Positions 1-8,699 of a stretch of DNA of 36,467 nucleotides are shown one piece after another. Made by a program: the position numbers and the translations under genes. Origin of the DNA: Bdellovibrionales bacterium (GTDB lineage: Bacteria > Bdellovibrionota > UBA1018 > CAIMNF01); contig CANHQK010000001.1 of the NCBI GenBank assembly GCA_947462765.1, forward strand, positions 74,580-111,046. The letters are read 5' to 3'. Position 1 is the stretch's first letter. Every line of letters starts with the position of its first letter. The notes below the pieces were generated by a model. That model was not told the origin of the DNA and ran no database searches. It was given only the letters and a program-made list of their open reading frames with translations.

Positions 1-277
1 CGGAAGCACCGGACGATCCGCTCTGCTGCGTCTTCCGGACTCAGCTTTTGTGAGTCCGCGAGGTGACCGGCCGCAATGATCAGGGCCGCAAACTCCGGTG
101 AGGCCATCAGCTCCGGAAGATCGGAGGCGATGGGGGCTGAGTCGGTGAGGGTGGTGAGCACAGCCGTGTTGAACGCAGCCATCCAGTCCCGCATCGCGGG
201 CCCTTCCTTGCGGGAGGTTTCGGGATTGGCCTGGGTCGGTTCGTGAAGCTGAAGTTGTAAATTCAAGTGTTGTTGCA
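1..277 (-). CDS. unknown protein, N-terminal part (gene runs off the left edge)
   Basis: An open frame runs on the minus strand from an ATG at 277 to the left end without a stop, giving 92 residues of an unfinished protein. It begins [14 protein letters not shown], has a short Gln/Leu-rich start, and then a soluble, helix-prone segment rich in Ala, Leu and acidic residues. I see no signal peptide, membrane segment or recognisable motif in this part. It is divergent from gcvP, whose ATG lies 103 bases away, so both genes must share this small intergenic space for their promoters. The protein is not recognised. The reading frame is supported by its uninterrupted length and by codon usage like that of the neighbours; the start is uncertain. 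Confidence 0.5.
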
Positions 278-356
278 TCCGATAAATCAGGGTTGTGAAA
301 ACAGAGTCCGCACCTTACCGGAACAAAAAAAAAATGGGAAGAGCTTTCTGAAAAAC

Positions 357-376
357 GAAACCTGCGATAAGGTTTC
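357..376 (+). promoter_or_regulatory. hairpin over the gcvP ribosome-binding site
   Basis: GAAACC (357-362) can pair perfectly with GGTTTC (371-376) around an 8-base loop. The weak Shine-Dalgarno AAGG (369-372) straddles the loop and the 3' arm, only 4 bases before arm end and start codon. It overlaps a second possible hairpin (373-408), so the two cannot form together. That this is regulatory is inference. Confidence 0.35.
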
Positions 377-408
377 AGCCATGCAAACCATCGGAAAAAA
401 GGCTGAAA
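373..408 (+). promoter_or_regulatory. alternative hairpin enclosing the gcvP start codon
   Basis: TTTCAGCC (373-380) is the exact reverse complement of GGCTGAAA (401-408); two further G-U pairs (372/409, 371/410) could extend it to ten pairs. The 20-base loop (381-400) begins with the gcvP ATG. Formation uses bases 373-376, which are also the 3' arm of the hairpin at 357-376. Confidence 0.35.
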
Positions 409-3293
409 TTCTTCAAAAAATCGAATGGGCGGATTTTCACACTTTTTCAATGCGGCATATCGGCCCACCGGAAAAAGAGCAAAAAGAAATGTTGAATGCT
501 CTTGACTTGAATTCCCTTGACGAGCTGATTGCGCAAACGGTTCCGGCGTCCATCCGGACCGATGCCCCACTTGCGGTGACGGCGATTCCGAGCGAGGCGG
601 CCGTTCTCCGGGAACTCAAAACAGTGGCAGAAAAAAACCGGGTGATGCGCTCACTGATCGGGCTCGGCTTTCATGACACCTTGGTTCCACCGGTGATCCA
701 AAGGAATATTCTAGAGAATCCGGGATGGTATACCCAGTATACCCCCTATCAGGCCGAGATCGCCCAAGGCCGTCTTGAGGCCATTTTGAATTTTCAAACC
801 CTGGTTACGGATCTCACCGGTCTCCCGGTGGCTAATGCCTCGTTGCTCGATGAGGCAACGGCTTGTGCCGAGGCTATGGCGATGAGTCGGGCGATCCATC
901 CGGAGTCCGGACGCAATGTTTTCGCCGTTTCAAAGGATATGCACCCTCAGAATATCGAGGTCATCCGGACCCGGGCGGAGCCCCTTGGAATTGAAGTGGA
1001 ACTCTTCGATGATTCATCCTTTCAGCCCTCTCAGCGCCATTTCGGGTGTTTGTTCCAATACCCGGATACCTCGGGGCGAGTCGATACGGACCTTCCTCAA
1101 AAGATCGCTCGCGCCAAAGGAGCCGGGCTCATGGTGACGGTGGCTGCCGATCCGATGGCCCTCTTATTATTGAAGAGCCCGGGAACGCTCGGGGCCGATA
1201 TCGCGGTGGGCAGCATGCAACGCTTCGGGGTTCCGATGGGGTTTGGTGGTCCGAGTGCGGCCTACATGTCGTGCAAGGATGAGTTCAAGCGGAGTCTCCC
1301 GGGACGTATTGTGGGGCTTTCCAAAGACGCCCGGGGCAAGCCCGCGATCCGACTCGCCCTCCAGACCCGCGAACAGCACATCCGTCGTGAGAAGGCGACC
1401 AGCAACATCTGCACCTCTCAGGTTCTGCTTGCGGTGATGTCTTCTATGTATGCGGTTTACCATGGGCCCGAAGGCTTGCTTCGCATCGCCAAGCGGATCC
1501 ATGGCGGAGCGGTTCTCTTATCCCGCGCACTCCGGAGCGCGGGTATTGCACTCCAGTCGGGAACTTTCTTCGACACGATCACTTTCGATGCCGGTGCCCG
1601 CGCGGGTGCGATTCTAAAGCAAGGCCTGGATGAGGGATTCAATTTCCGTAAAGAGGGAGACCGGATCACCATCGCGCTTGATGAAGCCGTCGATGCAAGA
1701 GAACTCGAGCAATTGGTCCGGATTCTTTCGGATGGAAAAGAGACCCTTGCATCACTCGGTGCGGACGCGCTCATTCCTCAGATTCCTGAAGCACTGGTTC
1801 GCGAGGACCGGGTGCTCACCCATCCGGTGTTCAACAGCTACCACTCCGAGCACGAAATGCTCCGGTACATGTCGAAGCTGGAAAAAAAGGATCTCTCCCT
1901 CAACTTCTCGATGATCCCGCTCGGGTCTTGTACGATGAAGCTGAATGCCACGGTCGAGATGATTCCTGTGACCTGGCCTGAATTCGGGAGGCTTCATCCA
2001 GCCGCACCCGCATCGCAAACCGAGGGTTACCTTGAATTGTTCCGCGATCTCGAGTCCATGCTCGCGGAAGTGACCGGATTCGATGCGGTCTCCTTGCAGC
2101 CGAATGCGGGCTCCCAGGGTGAATACACCGGACTGCTGGCCATCCGGGCTTACCACGAAAGCCGGGGGGACTCTCACCGCAACGTATGCCTGATTCCGAA
2201 GTCCGCCCATGGAACCAATCCGGCTTCTGCGGCAATGGCCGGATTCAAGGTCGTGGTCGTCGAGTGCGACAGCGAGGGCAATGTCGACCTCGCGGACTTG
2301 AAGCGACTCGCCGAGCAGCACGCCCCCCAGCTTGCGGCACTCATGGTCACCTATCCCTCCACTCATGGCGTCTTTGAAGAGAACATCCGCGAGATCTGCG
2401 AGGTGATTCATGCTCGAGGCGGCCAGGTTTACATGGATGGCGCCAATATGAACGCTCAAATCGGGGTGTGCAAGCCCGGGCACTTCGGCCCGGATGTGTG
2501 CCACCTCAATTTGCACAAGACCTTCTGCATCCCTCACGGGGGCGGTGGTCCCGGCATGGGGCCGATCGCGGTAAAGAGTCAGCTGGCGCCCTTTCTGCCG
2601 GGTCACAGTCTTCTCCGATACTCGGGAGCGAGAACCGGGGGATCGCGCGCGCTCGGTGCGGTCTCTGCAGCGCCTTGGGGAAGTGCGAGCATCCTGCCGA
2701 TTTCTTGGGTTTACATGAAACTCATGGGCGGCGGGGGTTTGCGTCGGGCGACCGAGGTTGCGATCTTGAATGCGAATTACATGGCCAAGCGACTGGAGCC
2801 GCACTACCCGGTGCTGTACCGGGGGCGCTCGGGTCGGGTTGCGCATGAGTGCATCCTCGATCTTCGCCCGCTCAAGGCCGAAACCGGCGTTGAGGTCGAA
2901 GATGTGGCCAAGCGTCTGATGGATTACGGATTCCATGCGCCCACCATTTCTTTTCCTGTTGCAGGAACTCTCATGATCGAACCGACCGAGAGTGAATCCA
3001 AGGCGGAGATGGATCGTTTCATCGATGCGATGATCGCGATTCGCGCGGAGATCGAGGCCATCCGGACCGGCAAGGCGGATCGTAAAATCAATCTCCTCAA
3101 GAACGCGCCCCATACGGCCGAGATGGTCACGGCAACAGAGTGGATGTTCCCCTACTCACGTGAAGAGGCGGCGTATCCGCTTCCTGCCATCCGACAGAAA
3201 AAGTTCTGGCCGTCCGTGGCTCGAATCGACAACGTGTACGGTGATCGGAACCTTGTGTGTTCTTGTGCGCCGATCGAGTCCTACTCCTCTTAA
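381..3293 (+). CDS. gcvP: glycine dehydrogenase (decarboxylating), glycine cleavage P-protein
   Basis: The P-protein decarboxylates glycine with pyridoxal phosphate and passes the aminomethyl group to lipoylated GcvH in the cytoplasm. From the ATG at 381 it is 970 aa, the usual length of the single-chain form with fused alpha and beta halves. The N-terminal half starts with the typical [13 protein letters not shown]. The PLP lysine is K713 in [19 protein letters not shown], the family's best-conserved block, and LGSCTMKLN lies near the middle. A GTG at 267 would add 38 unlikely residues, while the ATG at 381 fits family N-termini and has AAGG upstream. Its partners gcvT and gcvH lie on the opposite strand, separated by a deaminase gene, and the stop codon overlaps that gene's stop by 4 bases. 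Two competing hairpins surround the start. Confidence 0.96.
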   Translation: MQTIGKKAEILQKIEWADFHTFSMRHIGPPEKEQKEMLNALDLNSLDELIAQTVPASIRTDAPLAVTAIPSEAAVLRELKTVAEKNRVMRSLIGLGFHDTLVPPVIQRNILENPGWYTQYTPYQAEIAQGRLEAILNFQTLVTDLTGLPVANASLLDEATACAEAMAMSRAIHPESGRNVFAVSKDMHPQNIEVIRTRAEPLGIEVELFDDSSFQPSQRHFGCLFQYPDTSGRVDTDLPQKIARAKGAGLMVTVAADPMALLLLKSPGTLGADIAVGSMQRFGVPMGFGGPSAAYMSCKDEFKRSLPGRIVGLSKDARGKPAIRLALQTREQHIRREKATSNICTSQVLLAVMSSMYAVYHGPEGLLRIAKRIHGGAVLLSRALRSAGIALQSGTFFDTITFDAGARAGAILKQGLDEGFNFRKEGDRITIALDEAVDARELEQLVRILSDGKETLASLGADALIPQIPEALVREDRVLTHPVFNSYHSEHEMLRYMSKLEKKDLSLNFSMIPLGSCTMKLNATVEMIPVTWPEFGRLHPAAPASQTEGYLELFRDLESMLAEVTGFDAVSLQPNAGSQGEYTGLLAIRAYHESRGDSHRNVCLIPKSAHGTNPASAAMAGFKVVVVECDSEGNVDLADLKRLAEQHAPQLAALMVTYPSTHGVFEENIREICEVIHARGGQVYMDGANMNAQIGVCKPGHFGPDVCHLNLHKTFCIPHGGGGPGMGPIAVKSQLAPFLPGHSLLRYSGARTGGSRALGAVSAAPWGSASILPISWVYMKLMGGGGLRRATEVAILNANYMAKRLEPHYPVLYRGRSGRVAHECILDLRPLKAETGVEVEDVAKRLMDYGFHAPTISFPVAGTLMIEPTESESKAEMDRFIDAMIAIRAEIEAIRTGKADRKINLLKNAPHTAEMVTATEWMFPYSREEAAYPLPAIRQKKFWPSVARIDNVYGDRNLVCSCAPIESYSS

Positions 3294-4015
3294 GAATCGG
3301 CTAACCAAGCCTGCCAAGCGGGGGATCCGGCCTTGTGCCAGAGGTCGGTCCCCGGAACCAGGCATGAGTTCTTCGATGCGGGTCCCGGATCTTCCTCGTA
3401 AAACACCACGCGGAGGGTGCCAGGATCTCCGGCCAGTGCAAGAATCTGTGCTGCACACATGGCGCAGGGACGCAGGCTCACGTGAAGGGTCGATCCTTGC
3501 GGCGGAGGCACGTTGTGCTGGCCGAACCAGGCCTCGACGAGGTTCACTTCGGCATGTGCGCTGCGGTCTCGAGCGGTGCGATTCCAGGAGCCAATGAGAA
3601 CCCGCCCCTCGGGGTCCACGAGGGCCGCAGTGACTGCAGGATATCCCTCCGCCTGATGACGGAGTTGAGCGAGCAGCTCCCGTATGGGCAAGTCCTTCGG
3701 GGCGAAGGTGTGGCCTTCAGTGTCGGGGACAAGTGCCGTGAGTGTTTGCACGGTACCATGAAATCCGGCAAAACGTGCTTCCCACTCGATCGGGCTCAGG
3801 ACCTCGAATCGTTTGGCGGCCACCTTGATCATGCCCTCACAGGCGGGGCTCAGCGGGCCATCCGTGAAGATCCGGTTTCGAAGCAGGCTGCGTGCCTGAT
3901 CCGGATATTCCCTCCAGATCCCGCGAACGAGAGTGGTGACCGCGGACCGATGGGGCGAACGAGGGGCACACTCGGAAAGGTAAAGCACTCCTTGATGGAC
4001 AAGGGCGGCCCTCAT
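3290..4015 (-). CDS. cytidine-deaminase-superfamily nucleoside/nucleotide or nucleic-acid deaminase
   Basis: This 241-residue protein carries the zinc-dependent deaminase signature: HAEVN (H154, E156) and LRPCAMC (C184, C187), i.e. the HAE and PCxxC motifs that hold the catalytic zinc and proton shuttle. The deaminase domain occupies roughly residues 105-225. The first ~100 residues form an extra N-terminal region not found in plain CDA, dCMP deaminase or TadA. HAE followed by VN rather than the TadA context, and the extra region, recall the Bd3614-type deaminases described from Bdellovibrio, but that match is from memory. The substrate is unknown. It is the last gene of the purB-folD-gcvT-gcvH unit, 15 bases after gcvH, with a weak Shine-Dalgarno. 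Its TAA overlaps that of convergent gcvP by 4 bases. Confidence 0.8.
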   Translation of the reverse strand: MRAALVHQGVLYLSECAPRSPHRSAVTTLVRGIWREYPDQARSLLRNRIFTDGPLSPACEGMIKVAAKRFEVLSPIEWEARFAGFHGTVQTLTALVPDTEGHTFAPKDLPIRELLAQLRHQAEGYPAVTAALVDPEGRVLIGSWNRTARDRSAHAEVNLVEAWFGQHNVPPPQGSTLHVSLRPCAMCAAQILALAGDPGTLRVVFYEEDPGPASKNSCLVPGTDLWHKAGSPAWQAWLADS

Positions 4016-4030
4016 TCCGAGGCGACTCGC

Positions 4031-4417
4031 TCAAAGGCTGCGGATGTATTCCTGATAGGCATCGGCATCGAGCAAGCCGTCGAACTGAGCCTTGGCATCG
4101 GAAGCCTCCACGACCAGCATCCACTCGGAGTGGGGTTGGGTGTTGATCCGGCCGGGATCGGAAACGAGGTCCGAGTGGATCTCGACCACCTTTCCTGAAA
4201 CGGGCGCATACAGGTCGGAAACCGCCTTGATGCTCTCGACCACACCGAAGGTCTCGTGTGCCTTCAGTTCGCGTCCTACCTTCGGGAGTTCCAGAAACAC
4301 AATGTCCCCGAGACTGCTCTGGGCATGGTCGGTGATTCCGACCCGGATCCGGCTCTCCGAAAGGAGCTCCGCCCATTCATGTTCTTTGGTATAGCGGTAT
4401 TGTTTCGGGTAACTCAT
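4031..4417 (-). CDS. gcvH: glycine cleavage system H protein
   Basis: GcvH is the small lipoyl carrier that shuttles the aminomethyl group between P-, T- and L-proteins. At 128 aa it has the usual length. The start YTKEHEW is the family hallmark, ITDHAQSSLGDIVFLELP follows, and the lipoylation site is K64 in VVESIKAVSDLYAP. The ATG (4417) overlaps the gcvT stop in an ATGA arrangement. A strong AGGAGG (4423-4428) lies inside the end of gcvT, so the two are translationally coupled. No lipoate ligase or L-protein gene is in the window. Confidence 0.97.
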   Translation of the reverse strand: MSYPKQYRYTKEHEWAELLSESRIRVGITDHAQSSLGDIVFLELPKVGRELKAHETFGVVESIKAVSDLYAPVSGKVVEIHSDLVSDPGRINTQPHSEWMLVVEASDAKAQFDGLLDADAYQEYIRSL

Positions 4418-5532
4418 ACATTCCTCCTGGATTTGGATATGAAAGGTGTCGGGCTGACCGTGTACTCGAGGAAGTCTTCGCGGACCTTCACCCAGAGCTT
4501 CGTTCCTGTGGCCTCGTGTGTTTTTTGAATGAGTGCGATGGCAATGGACTGTTTCAAGGTCGGACTCTGTGTTCCCGAAGTCACCGTTCCGATCCGAGTG
4601 GTCCGGTCGGCATCGTACACCTCGGCTCCCTGGCGGGCGATGCCCCGCCCCTCGGAGCGGAGACCGACCAAGGCCCTCGCCGGTCCCTGCGACTTCATGG
4701 TCTCGATGGCCGTTCGTCCGATAAAATCACCGGCCTTCTTCAGTTTGGTGATCCAGCCGAGACCGGTTTCGAGCGGGCCCGTAGAATCATCGAGCTCATG
4801 ACCGTAAAGAGCGTACTTCATCTCGAGCCTCAGAGTGTCGCGTGCGCCGAGTCCGCAAGGCAGGATCCCGAACGGAGCCCCGGCCTCGAGGAGTGCGCGC
4901 CAGACTCGAGGCGCATCCGTGTTGGATAGATAAATCTCGAATCCGTCCTCGCCCGTATAGCCCGTTCGGGCAACGAGGGCCCGGGCGCCAGCGACTTCAC
5001 CGTCGGCACACCAGTAGTTCAGGATTTTATCGAGGGGAAGCGGGCAGATCTTTTCAAGCACCTCATTCGAGCGCGGACCTTGGAGCGCAATCTGGGAAAA
5101 CTCAGCGGAGCGATTCTTCAGGCTCACAGGCTCTCCGGTCCACGCATGATGGAGCCGTGAAAGGTGCTCAAAGTCCTTATCTGTGTTCGAAGCATTCACT
5201 ACCAGAAAGAAGCGCCGCTCTCCGGTGCGATAGATCACGAGGTCGTCGATGATTCCGCCGCCCTCGTTACAAAACGCCGAGTACTGCGCCTGCCAGAGGG
5301 CGAGAGTGGACGGGTCATTGATGGTTGCCCGGCTCAAAAAAGCCAAGGCACCGGGACCCTCGAGCTCGATCTCCCCCATGTGGCTGACATCGAAGACACC
5401 GCAAGCAGTGCGGACCGCCTGGTGTTCCGCCATCACTCCGGAATATTGAACGGGGAGCTCCCAACCGCCGAACGGCACCATCCGGCCCTTCAAATTCAGG
5501 TGTTCTTCGTAAAGTGCAGTCCGTTTCAGCAT
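4414..5532 (-). CDS. gcvT: aminomethyltransferase, glycine cleavage T protein
   Basis: GcvT releases ammonia from the aminomethyl-lipoyl arm of GcvH and transfers the one-carbon unit to tetrahydrofolate, giving 5,10-methylene-THF. The 372-aa protein has normal length. N-terminal motifs are MVPFGGWELPVQY and FDVSHMGEI, and GGGIIDDLVIYR contains the conserved catalytic aspartate (D96 or D97). The end of the folate-binding core, ARTGYTGEDGFEIY, and the GLGARDTLRLE block are both present. It sits between folD (9 bases upstream) and gcvH (4-base overlap), so substrate-linked enzymes are co-transcribed: GcvT makes the substrate that FolD oxidises. Confidence 0.97.
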   Translation of the reverse strand: MLKRTALYEEHLNLKGRMVPFGGWELPVQYSGVMAEHQAVRTACGVFDVSHMGEIELEGPGALAFLSRATINDPSTLALWQAQYSAFCNEGGGIIDDLVIYRTGERRFFLVVNASNTDKDFEHLSRLHHAWTGEPVSLKNRSAEFSQIALQGPRSNEVLEKICPLPLDKILNYWCADGEVAGARALVARTGYTGEDGFEIYLSNTDAPRVWRALLEAGAPFGILPCGLGARDTLRLEMKYALYGHELDDSTGPLETGLGWITKLKKAGDFIGRTAIETMKSQGPARALVGLRSEGRGIARQGAEVYDADRTTRIGTVTSGTQSPTLKQSIAIALIQKTHEATGTKLWVKVREDFLEYTVSPTPFISKSRRNV

Positions 5533-5541
5533 GGCCCCACT

Positions 5542-6387
5542 CTAGCGTTTCCGGATCGATGATGTAAATGTGTTTTCCAGCAGGACCTGGATGGTCATCG
5601 GCCCAACACCTCCCGGAACGGGAGTCAGTGCCGAAGGAGCGTCGCCCAAGGATTCCGTATCGACATCACCTGTGATCCTGCCATCCGGAAGTCGATGAAT
5701 GCCGACATCCACCACCACGGCCCCGGGCTTGATCCAATCCCGCTTGAGCAGGCCCCGCGAACCTGCTGCGACAAAAACAAAGTCCGCCAGCCTGCAGAGA
5801 GCTGCGGGATCGGGAGTCTGACGGTGGATCTGAATGACGCTGGCGTTTCGGGACAACAAGAGCGCCGCCAGCGGCTTTCCGACGATCAAACTCCGCCCGA
5901 TCACGCAGGCGGTTTTTCCGGCAAGGTCGAGGCCATAATGTTCGAGAAGGAGCAGAATCCCTCCGGGCGTGCAGGGAAGGAAGCGCGGATTTCCGGTCAG
6001 GAGGAGCCCCATGTTTTCGGGGTGGAGGCAGTCCACATCCTTTTCAGGATGAACCCACAGGCAGACCTCCTTTTCATCGAATCCGAACGGGAGCGGGCGC
6101 TGGATCAAGATCCCATCCACGGATGGGTCTTCGTTCAGGGCGGCCACTCGAAGCCGAACCTCTTCGGGAGTGGTGCTCTCGGGAAACCGCAGCGTCTCAC
6201 GCTCGAAACCGACCAGGCCGGCCATCTTTTCCTTCCGGCTCACATAGATCTGGCTGGCCGGGTGGTCACCCACGAGAATCACGCAAAGCTTCGGAGCCCT
6301 GTGCCCCGATGCCACCCGAGCGGCGACACGATCTCGAAGTGCTTGCCTGCGCACCTCCAGGACGGGCTTGGCACGCAAAGAAATCAT
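5542..6387 (-). CDS. folD: bifunctional methylenetetrahydrofolate dehydrogenase / methenyltetrahydrofolate cyclohydrolase
   Basis: FolD oxidises 5,10-methylene-THF with NADP+ and hydrolyses the product to 10-formyl-THF for purine and fMet synthesis. From the ATG at 6387 it is 281 aa, the family norm. The frame stays open far upstream, but that part lies within purB. Visible motifs are YVSRKEKMAGLVG with the catalytic lysine, DGILIQRPLP, and the nucleotide-binding CVIGRSLIVGKPLA. The C-terminal VPGGVGPMTIQVLLENT is also present. The usual DVDGF reads DVDCL here, a small deviation next to the folate site. The ATG overlaps the purB stop as ATGA, with a purine-rich GGGAGG just upstream. Confidence 0.96.
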   Translation of the reverse strand: MISLRAKPVLEVRRQALRDRVAARVASGHRAPKLCVILVGDHPASQIYVSRKEKMAGLVGFERETLRFPESTTPEEVRLRVAALNEDPSVDGILIQRPLPFGFDEKEVCLWVHPEKDVDCLHPENMGLLLTGNPRFLPCTPGGILLLLEHYGLDLAGKTACVIGRSLIVGKPLAALLLSRNASVIQIHRQTPDPAALCRLADFVFVAAGSRGLLKRDWIKPGAVVVDVGIHRLPDGRITGDVDTESLGDAPSALTPVPGGVGPMTIQVLLENTFTSSIRKR

Positions 6388-7682
6388 AGGCCCTCCCTGA
6401 ACCGTTTCAATACTTCGTCGAAACGATTGCGATAGGCCTGTTTGACTCCGTTCCAGGAAAGGATCCCGGGGTCGAATTGAAGACCCTCTTGAGAGCAGCG
6501 CTCCTGAAGCCGGAGGATGAATCCGTCGAGATCGGATGCGCGGAAGGCAGAGTCCTGGACGACAGAATAAAGGAAGTCTCTCGGGCGGGCGTTTTTCTCG
6601 ACCAGGCCATGCAGGGCCCGCGAAGAAAGGCAGGTGAATTGCAACCTGACCTTGTGCTCGATGTGCTCCCTGTGGATTCCGAGGTCCGCCAGGGTTGATG
6701 CAAGACGGTCGAGCGAATAAACCAGGAGTCCGAAATGATCCGGGAGAACGAGGCGTTCCGCACTCGAGTGAGAGATGTCCCGCTCGTGCCAAAGAAGAGA
6801 GTTCTGGTGACCGATTTCCACATGAGAGCGGATCACCCTGGCAAGACCACAGAGATTTTCAGTCGAAATCGGATTGCGCTTATGGGGCATGACCGAGGAT
6901 CCCTTTTGTCCCGGACGGAAGCCTTCGTGCAATTCAGCAAGGTCGGAATGGTGCAAATGCCGGATCTCGATCGAAATTCGTTCAATGGCGGAGGCGATGA
7001 GCGCACCAATCGACAAAACAAGGGCGATCCGATCGCGCGGAACCACCTGAGTGGAGACCGGCTCTACCGGAAGCCCGAGCCGGGCCAGTGCCCGCGCCTC
7101 GAATGCGGGATCGAGAAAGGTGTGGTTCCCCACGGCACCGGACATCTGACCGGTCAGCTCAGAATCGATCAGGTGCCTGACATCGCGGAGCCGACGGGTG
7201 AACTCGGCCCGGCTGGATAGGAACTTCTGCCCGAATATCATGGGCTCGGCGCTCATGCCATGAGAGCGCCCGACGCAGAGCAGGTCCCGGGTCTCCTCGA
7301 TTCTTGCATCGAGTGTTTCGAGCACACTCCCGAGTGAGCGCTCCACGATCAATAATGAGTCGCGGAGTTGAAGCGCCAGAGCGGAGTCGAGCACATCTGA
7401 TGAAGTCACACCGTGATGGAAGAAGCGCCCCGACTCGGGCGACACCTGTTCGGTGATGCTGGCACAAAAAGCGATCAGGTCGTGCCGCGTCTGCAATTCG
7501 AGCTCGTGAATCCGCTCGACGTCGACCTTGACTCCGTCGAAGGCCGCCCGGGTCCCCCGAGGTGCCATTCCGGACGCTTCAAGTTCGGCAAGGAGGGCGA
7601 GCTCCACCTCGAGGACACGCCGCCAGCGGGCCTCCTCAGTCCAAATCCTTGAAATCGCTTCTACTTCATACCTCGGTATCAT
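6384..7682 (-). CDS. purB: adenylosuccinate lyase
   Basis: PurB catalyses two fumarate-releasing steps of purine synthesis (SAICAR to AICAR, adenylosuccinate to AMP). It is 432 aa from the ATG at 7682, which has AAGGA eight bases upstream. The start MIPRYEVEAISRIWTEEARW resembles the Bacillus-type enzyme. The fumarase/aspartase-superfamily signature GSSVMPHKRNP is at 261-271, with the catalytic histidine candidate H141 in GRSHGMSAEP and FHHGVTSSDVLDS at 88-100. It is the first gene of the minus-strand unit purB-folD-gcvT-gcvH-deaminase and is divergent from the flagellar cluster, with a 188-base spacer. Its grouping with folD fits a shared need for one-carbon units in purine synthesis. Confidence 0.96.
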   Translation of the reverse strand: MIPRYEVEAISRIWTEEARWRRVLEVELALLAELEASGMAPRGTRAAFDGVKVDVERIHELELQTRHDLIAFCASITEQVSPESGRFFHHGVTSSDVLDSALALQLRDSLLIVERSLGSVLETLDARIEETRDLLCVGRSHGMSAEPMIFGQKFLSSRAEFTRRLRDVRHLIDSELTGQMSGAVGNHTFLDPAFEARALARLGLPVEPVSTQVVPRDRIALVLSIGALIASAIERISIEIRHLHHSDLAELHEGFRPGQKGSSVMPHKRNPISTENLCGLARVIRSHVEIGHQNSLLWHERDISHSSAERLVLPDHFGLLVYSLDRLASTLADLGIHREHIEHKVRLQFTCLSSRALHGLVEKNARPRDFLYSVVQDSAFRASDLDGFILRLQERCSQEGLQFDPGILSWNGVKQAYRNRFDEVLKRFREGL

Positions 7683-7789
7683 AGGGGAATTCCTTCGAAC
7701 TATAACAACAAATGAACCGGGCTTGAAGGTGAATTGCTTGCCACCAGGCAAATCCTGCCGGGCGGGAAAATTGACACCGGATTTACGCT

Positions 7790-7819
7790 TTGCAAGGTGT
7801 TCGCTTTGCCCCTTACAAT
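7790..7819 (+). promoter_or_regulatory. candidate sigma-70-type promoter for the flagellar cluster
   Basis: TTGCAA (7790-7795) and TACAAT (7814-7819) are 18 bases apart and match the -35/-10 consensus at 4 and 5 of 6 positions. The implied transcript start gives a leader of about 45 bases before the first flagellar ATG at 7871. A direct repeat GCTTTGC lies at 7787-7793 and 7803-7809 within it. A full TTGACA at 7771-7776 has no -10 at the right distance. Confidence 0.3.
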
Positions 7820-7870
7820 GTGAAGAGGACCGGTTTTCAGGAAGAAAACGGCGAGGGAGTCAGGAACAGG

Positions 7871-8689
7871 ATGTCCAAACCACTTTGGCCCGCGGTATCC
7901 GGAGCGATCGCAAGAGATTTCGAAGTCGAGGTCATCTCGAACAATCTTGCCAACGTCAATACGAACGGATTCAAAAAAGACGGCGTCGACTTCAAGGAAT
8001 ACCTCGTTACCAATGAGAAAACCGAAGATTTGACCGCTGATGTTCCTCGTTCTCCGGTTAAAGACAAGGATCTTTACCCGCTCGATGGCCGGGACCAATC
8101 CTTCGTGGTGGTCAATGGCACCCACACCAGTTTCAAGACGGGCGGTCTCAAGGTGACGGACAATCCGCTCGATGTCGCGATCAACGGTCCGGGATTTCTC
8201 GAGGTTTCGACCCCCGCAGGGATTCGCTACACGCGGGCGGGCGCACTCAAACTCGGTGCCGACGGGCGACTGCTCACCTCCGAGGGACACCCGGTCTTGG
8301 CTCAAGGCGAACGGAACGCCGATCCCGCCGCACGATTCATCAATTTGCAGGGCAGGGATGGATCTCTCCACATCAATGACCGGGGTGAGCTCTACATGAA
8401 TGATGAACTGGTTGCCACTCTCGGTGTGGTCGAGTTCGGTGACCTGAAAACCGTTCGCAAAACGGGTGGTTTGTACTTCGAGAACAAGAACCCTCAAGGA
8501 AATCCACCTCAGGCGGCAACGGGGACGCAGATCCGTCAGGGAATGCTTGAAACCTCCAATGTGAATCCGGTCGAAGAGATCGCCAACTTGATCCGGGCCA
8601 ACCGGATGTTCGAGCAGGATCTGAAAGCGATGAAGACGGTCAGCGAAATGATGTCCAAGGAAGTCAGCGACATCGCAAAAATGCAATGA
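7871..8689 (+). CDS. flgF: flagellar basal-body rod protein, FlgF/FlgG family
   Basis: A component of the proximal/distal rod that is exported through the flagellar type III apparatus and crosses the periplasm. The 272-aa protein has the N-terminal rod motif ISNNLANVNTNGFKKDG and the C-terminal SNVNPVEEIANLIRANRMFEQ with a terminal coiled-coil helix, as in all rod/hook proteins. The central region includes GPGFLEVSTPAGIRYTRAG, as in FlgF/FlgG. The gene precedes flgG by 10 bases, so FlgF is the likely identity, but a second FlgG-type paralogue cannot be excluded. ATG at 7871 was chosen because the motif begins close after it; a TTG at 7790 adds residues unlike the family. AGGATG at the start places a GGA over the start codon. 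Confidence 0.88.
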   Translation: MSKPLWPAVSGAIARDFEVEVISNNLANVNTNGFKKDGVDFKEYLVTNEKTEDLTADVPRSPVKDKDLYPLDGRDQSFVVVNGTHTSFKTGGLKVTDNPLDVAINGPGFLEVSTPAGIRYTRAGALKLGADGRLLTSEGHPVLAQGERNADPAARFINLQGRDGSLHINDRGELYMNDELVATLGVVEFGDLKTVRKTGGLYFENKNPQGNPPQAATGTQIRQGMLETSNVNPVEEIANLIRANRMFEQDLKAMKTVSEMMSKEVSDIAKMQ

Positions 8690-8699
8690 GGGAGACTGA

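Noticed and set aside
278-380. Possible glycine riboswitch upstream of gcvP
   Set aside because: The space is only 103 bases and lacks the conserved aptamer core; only the two simple hairpins described could be supported.
1752-3113. Long antisense frame (453 aa) opposite gcvP
   Set aside because: It is a shadow of a strongly conserved gene in GC-rich DNA: no family features, no Shine-Dalgarno.
7692-7704. -10-like TATAGT for purB on the minus strand
   Set aside because: The start of transcription would fall inside or just after the Shine-Dalgarno of purB, and the -35 is poor.
7771-7793. Sigma-54-like promoter (GG then GC) before flgF
   Set aside because: GG and GC are 11 bases apart instead of the required 10, and the flanking consensus TGGCAC is missing.
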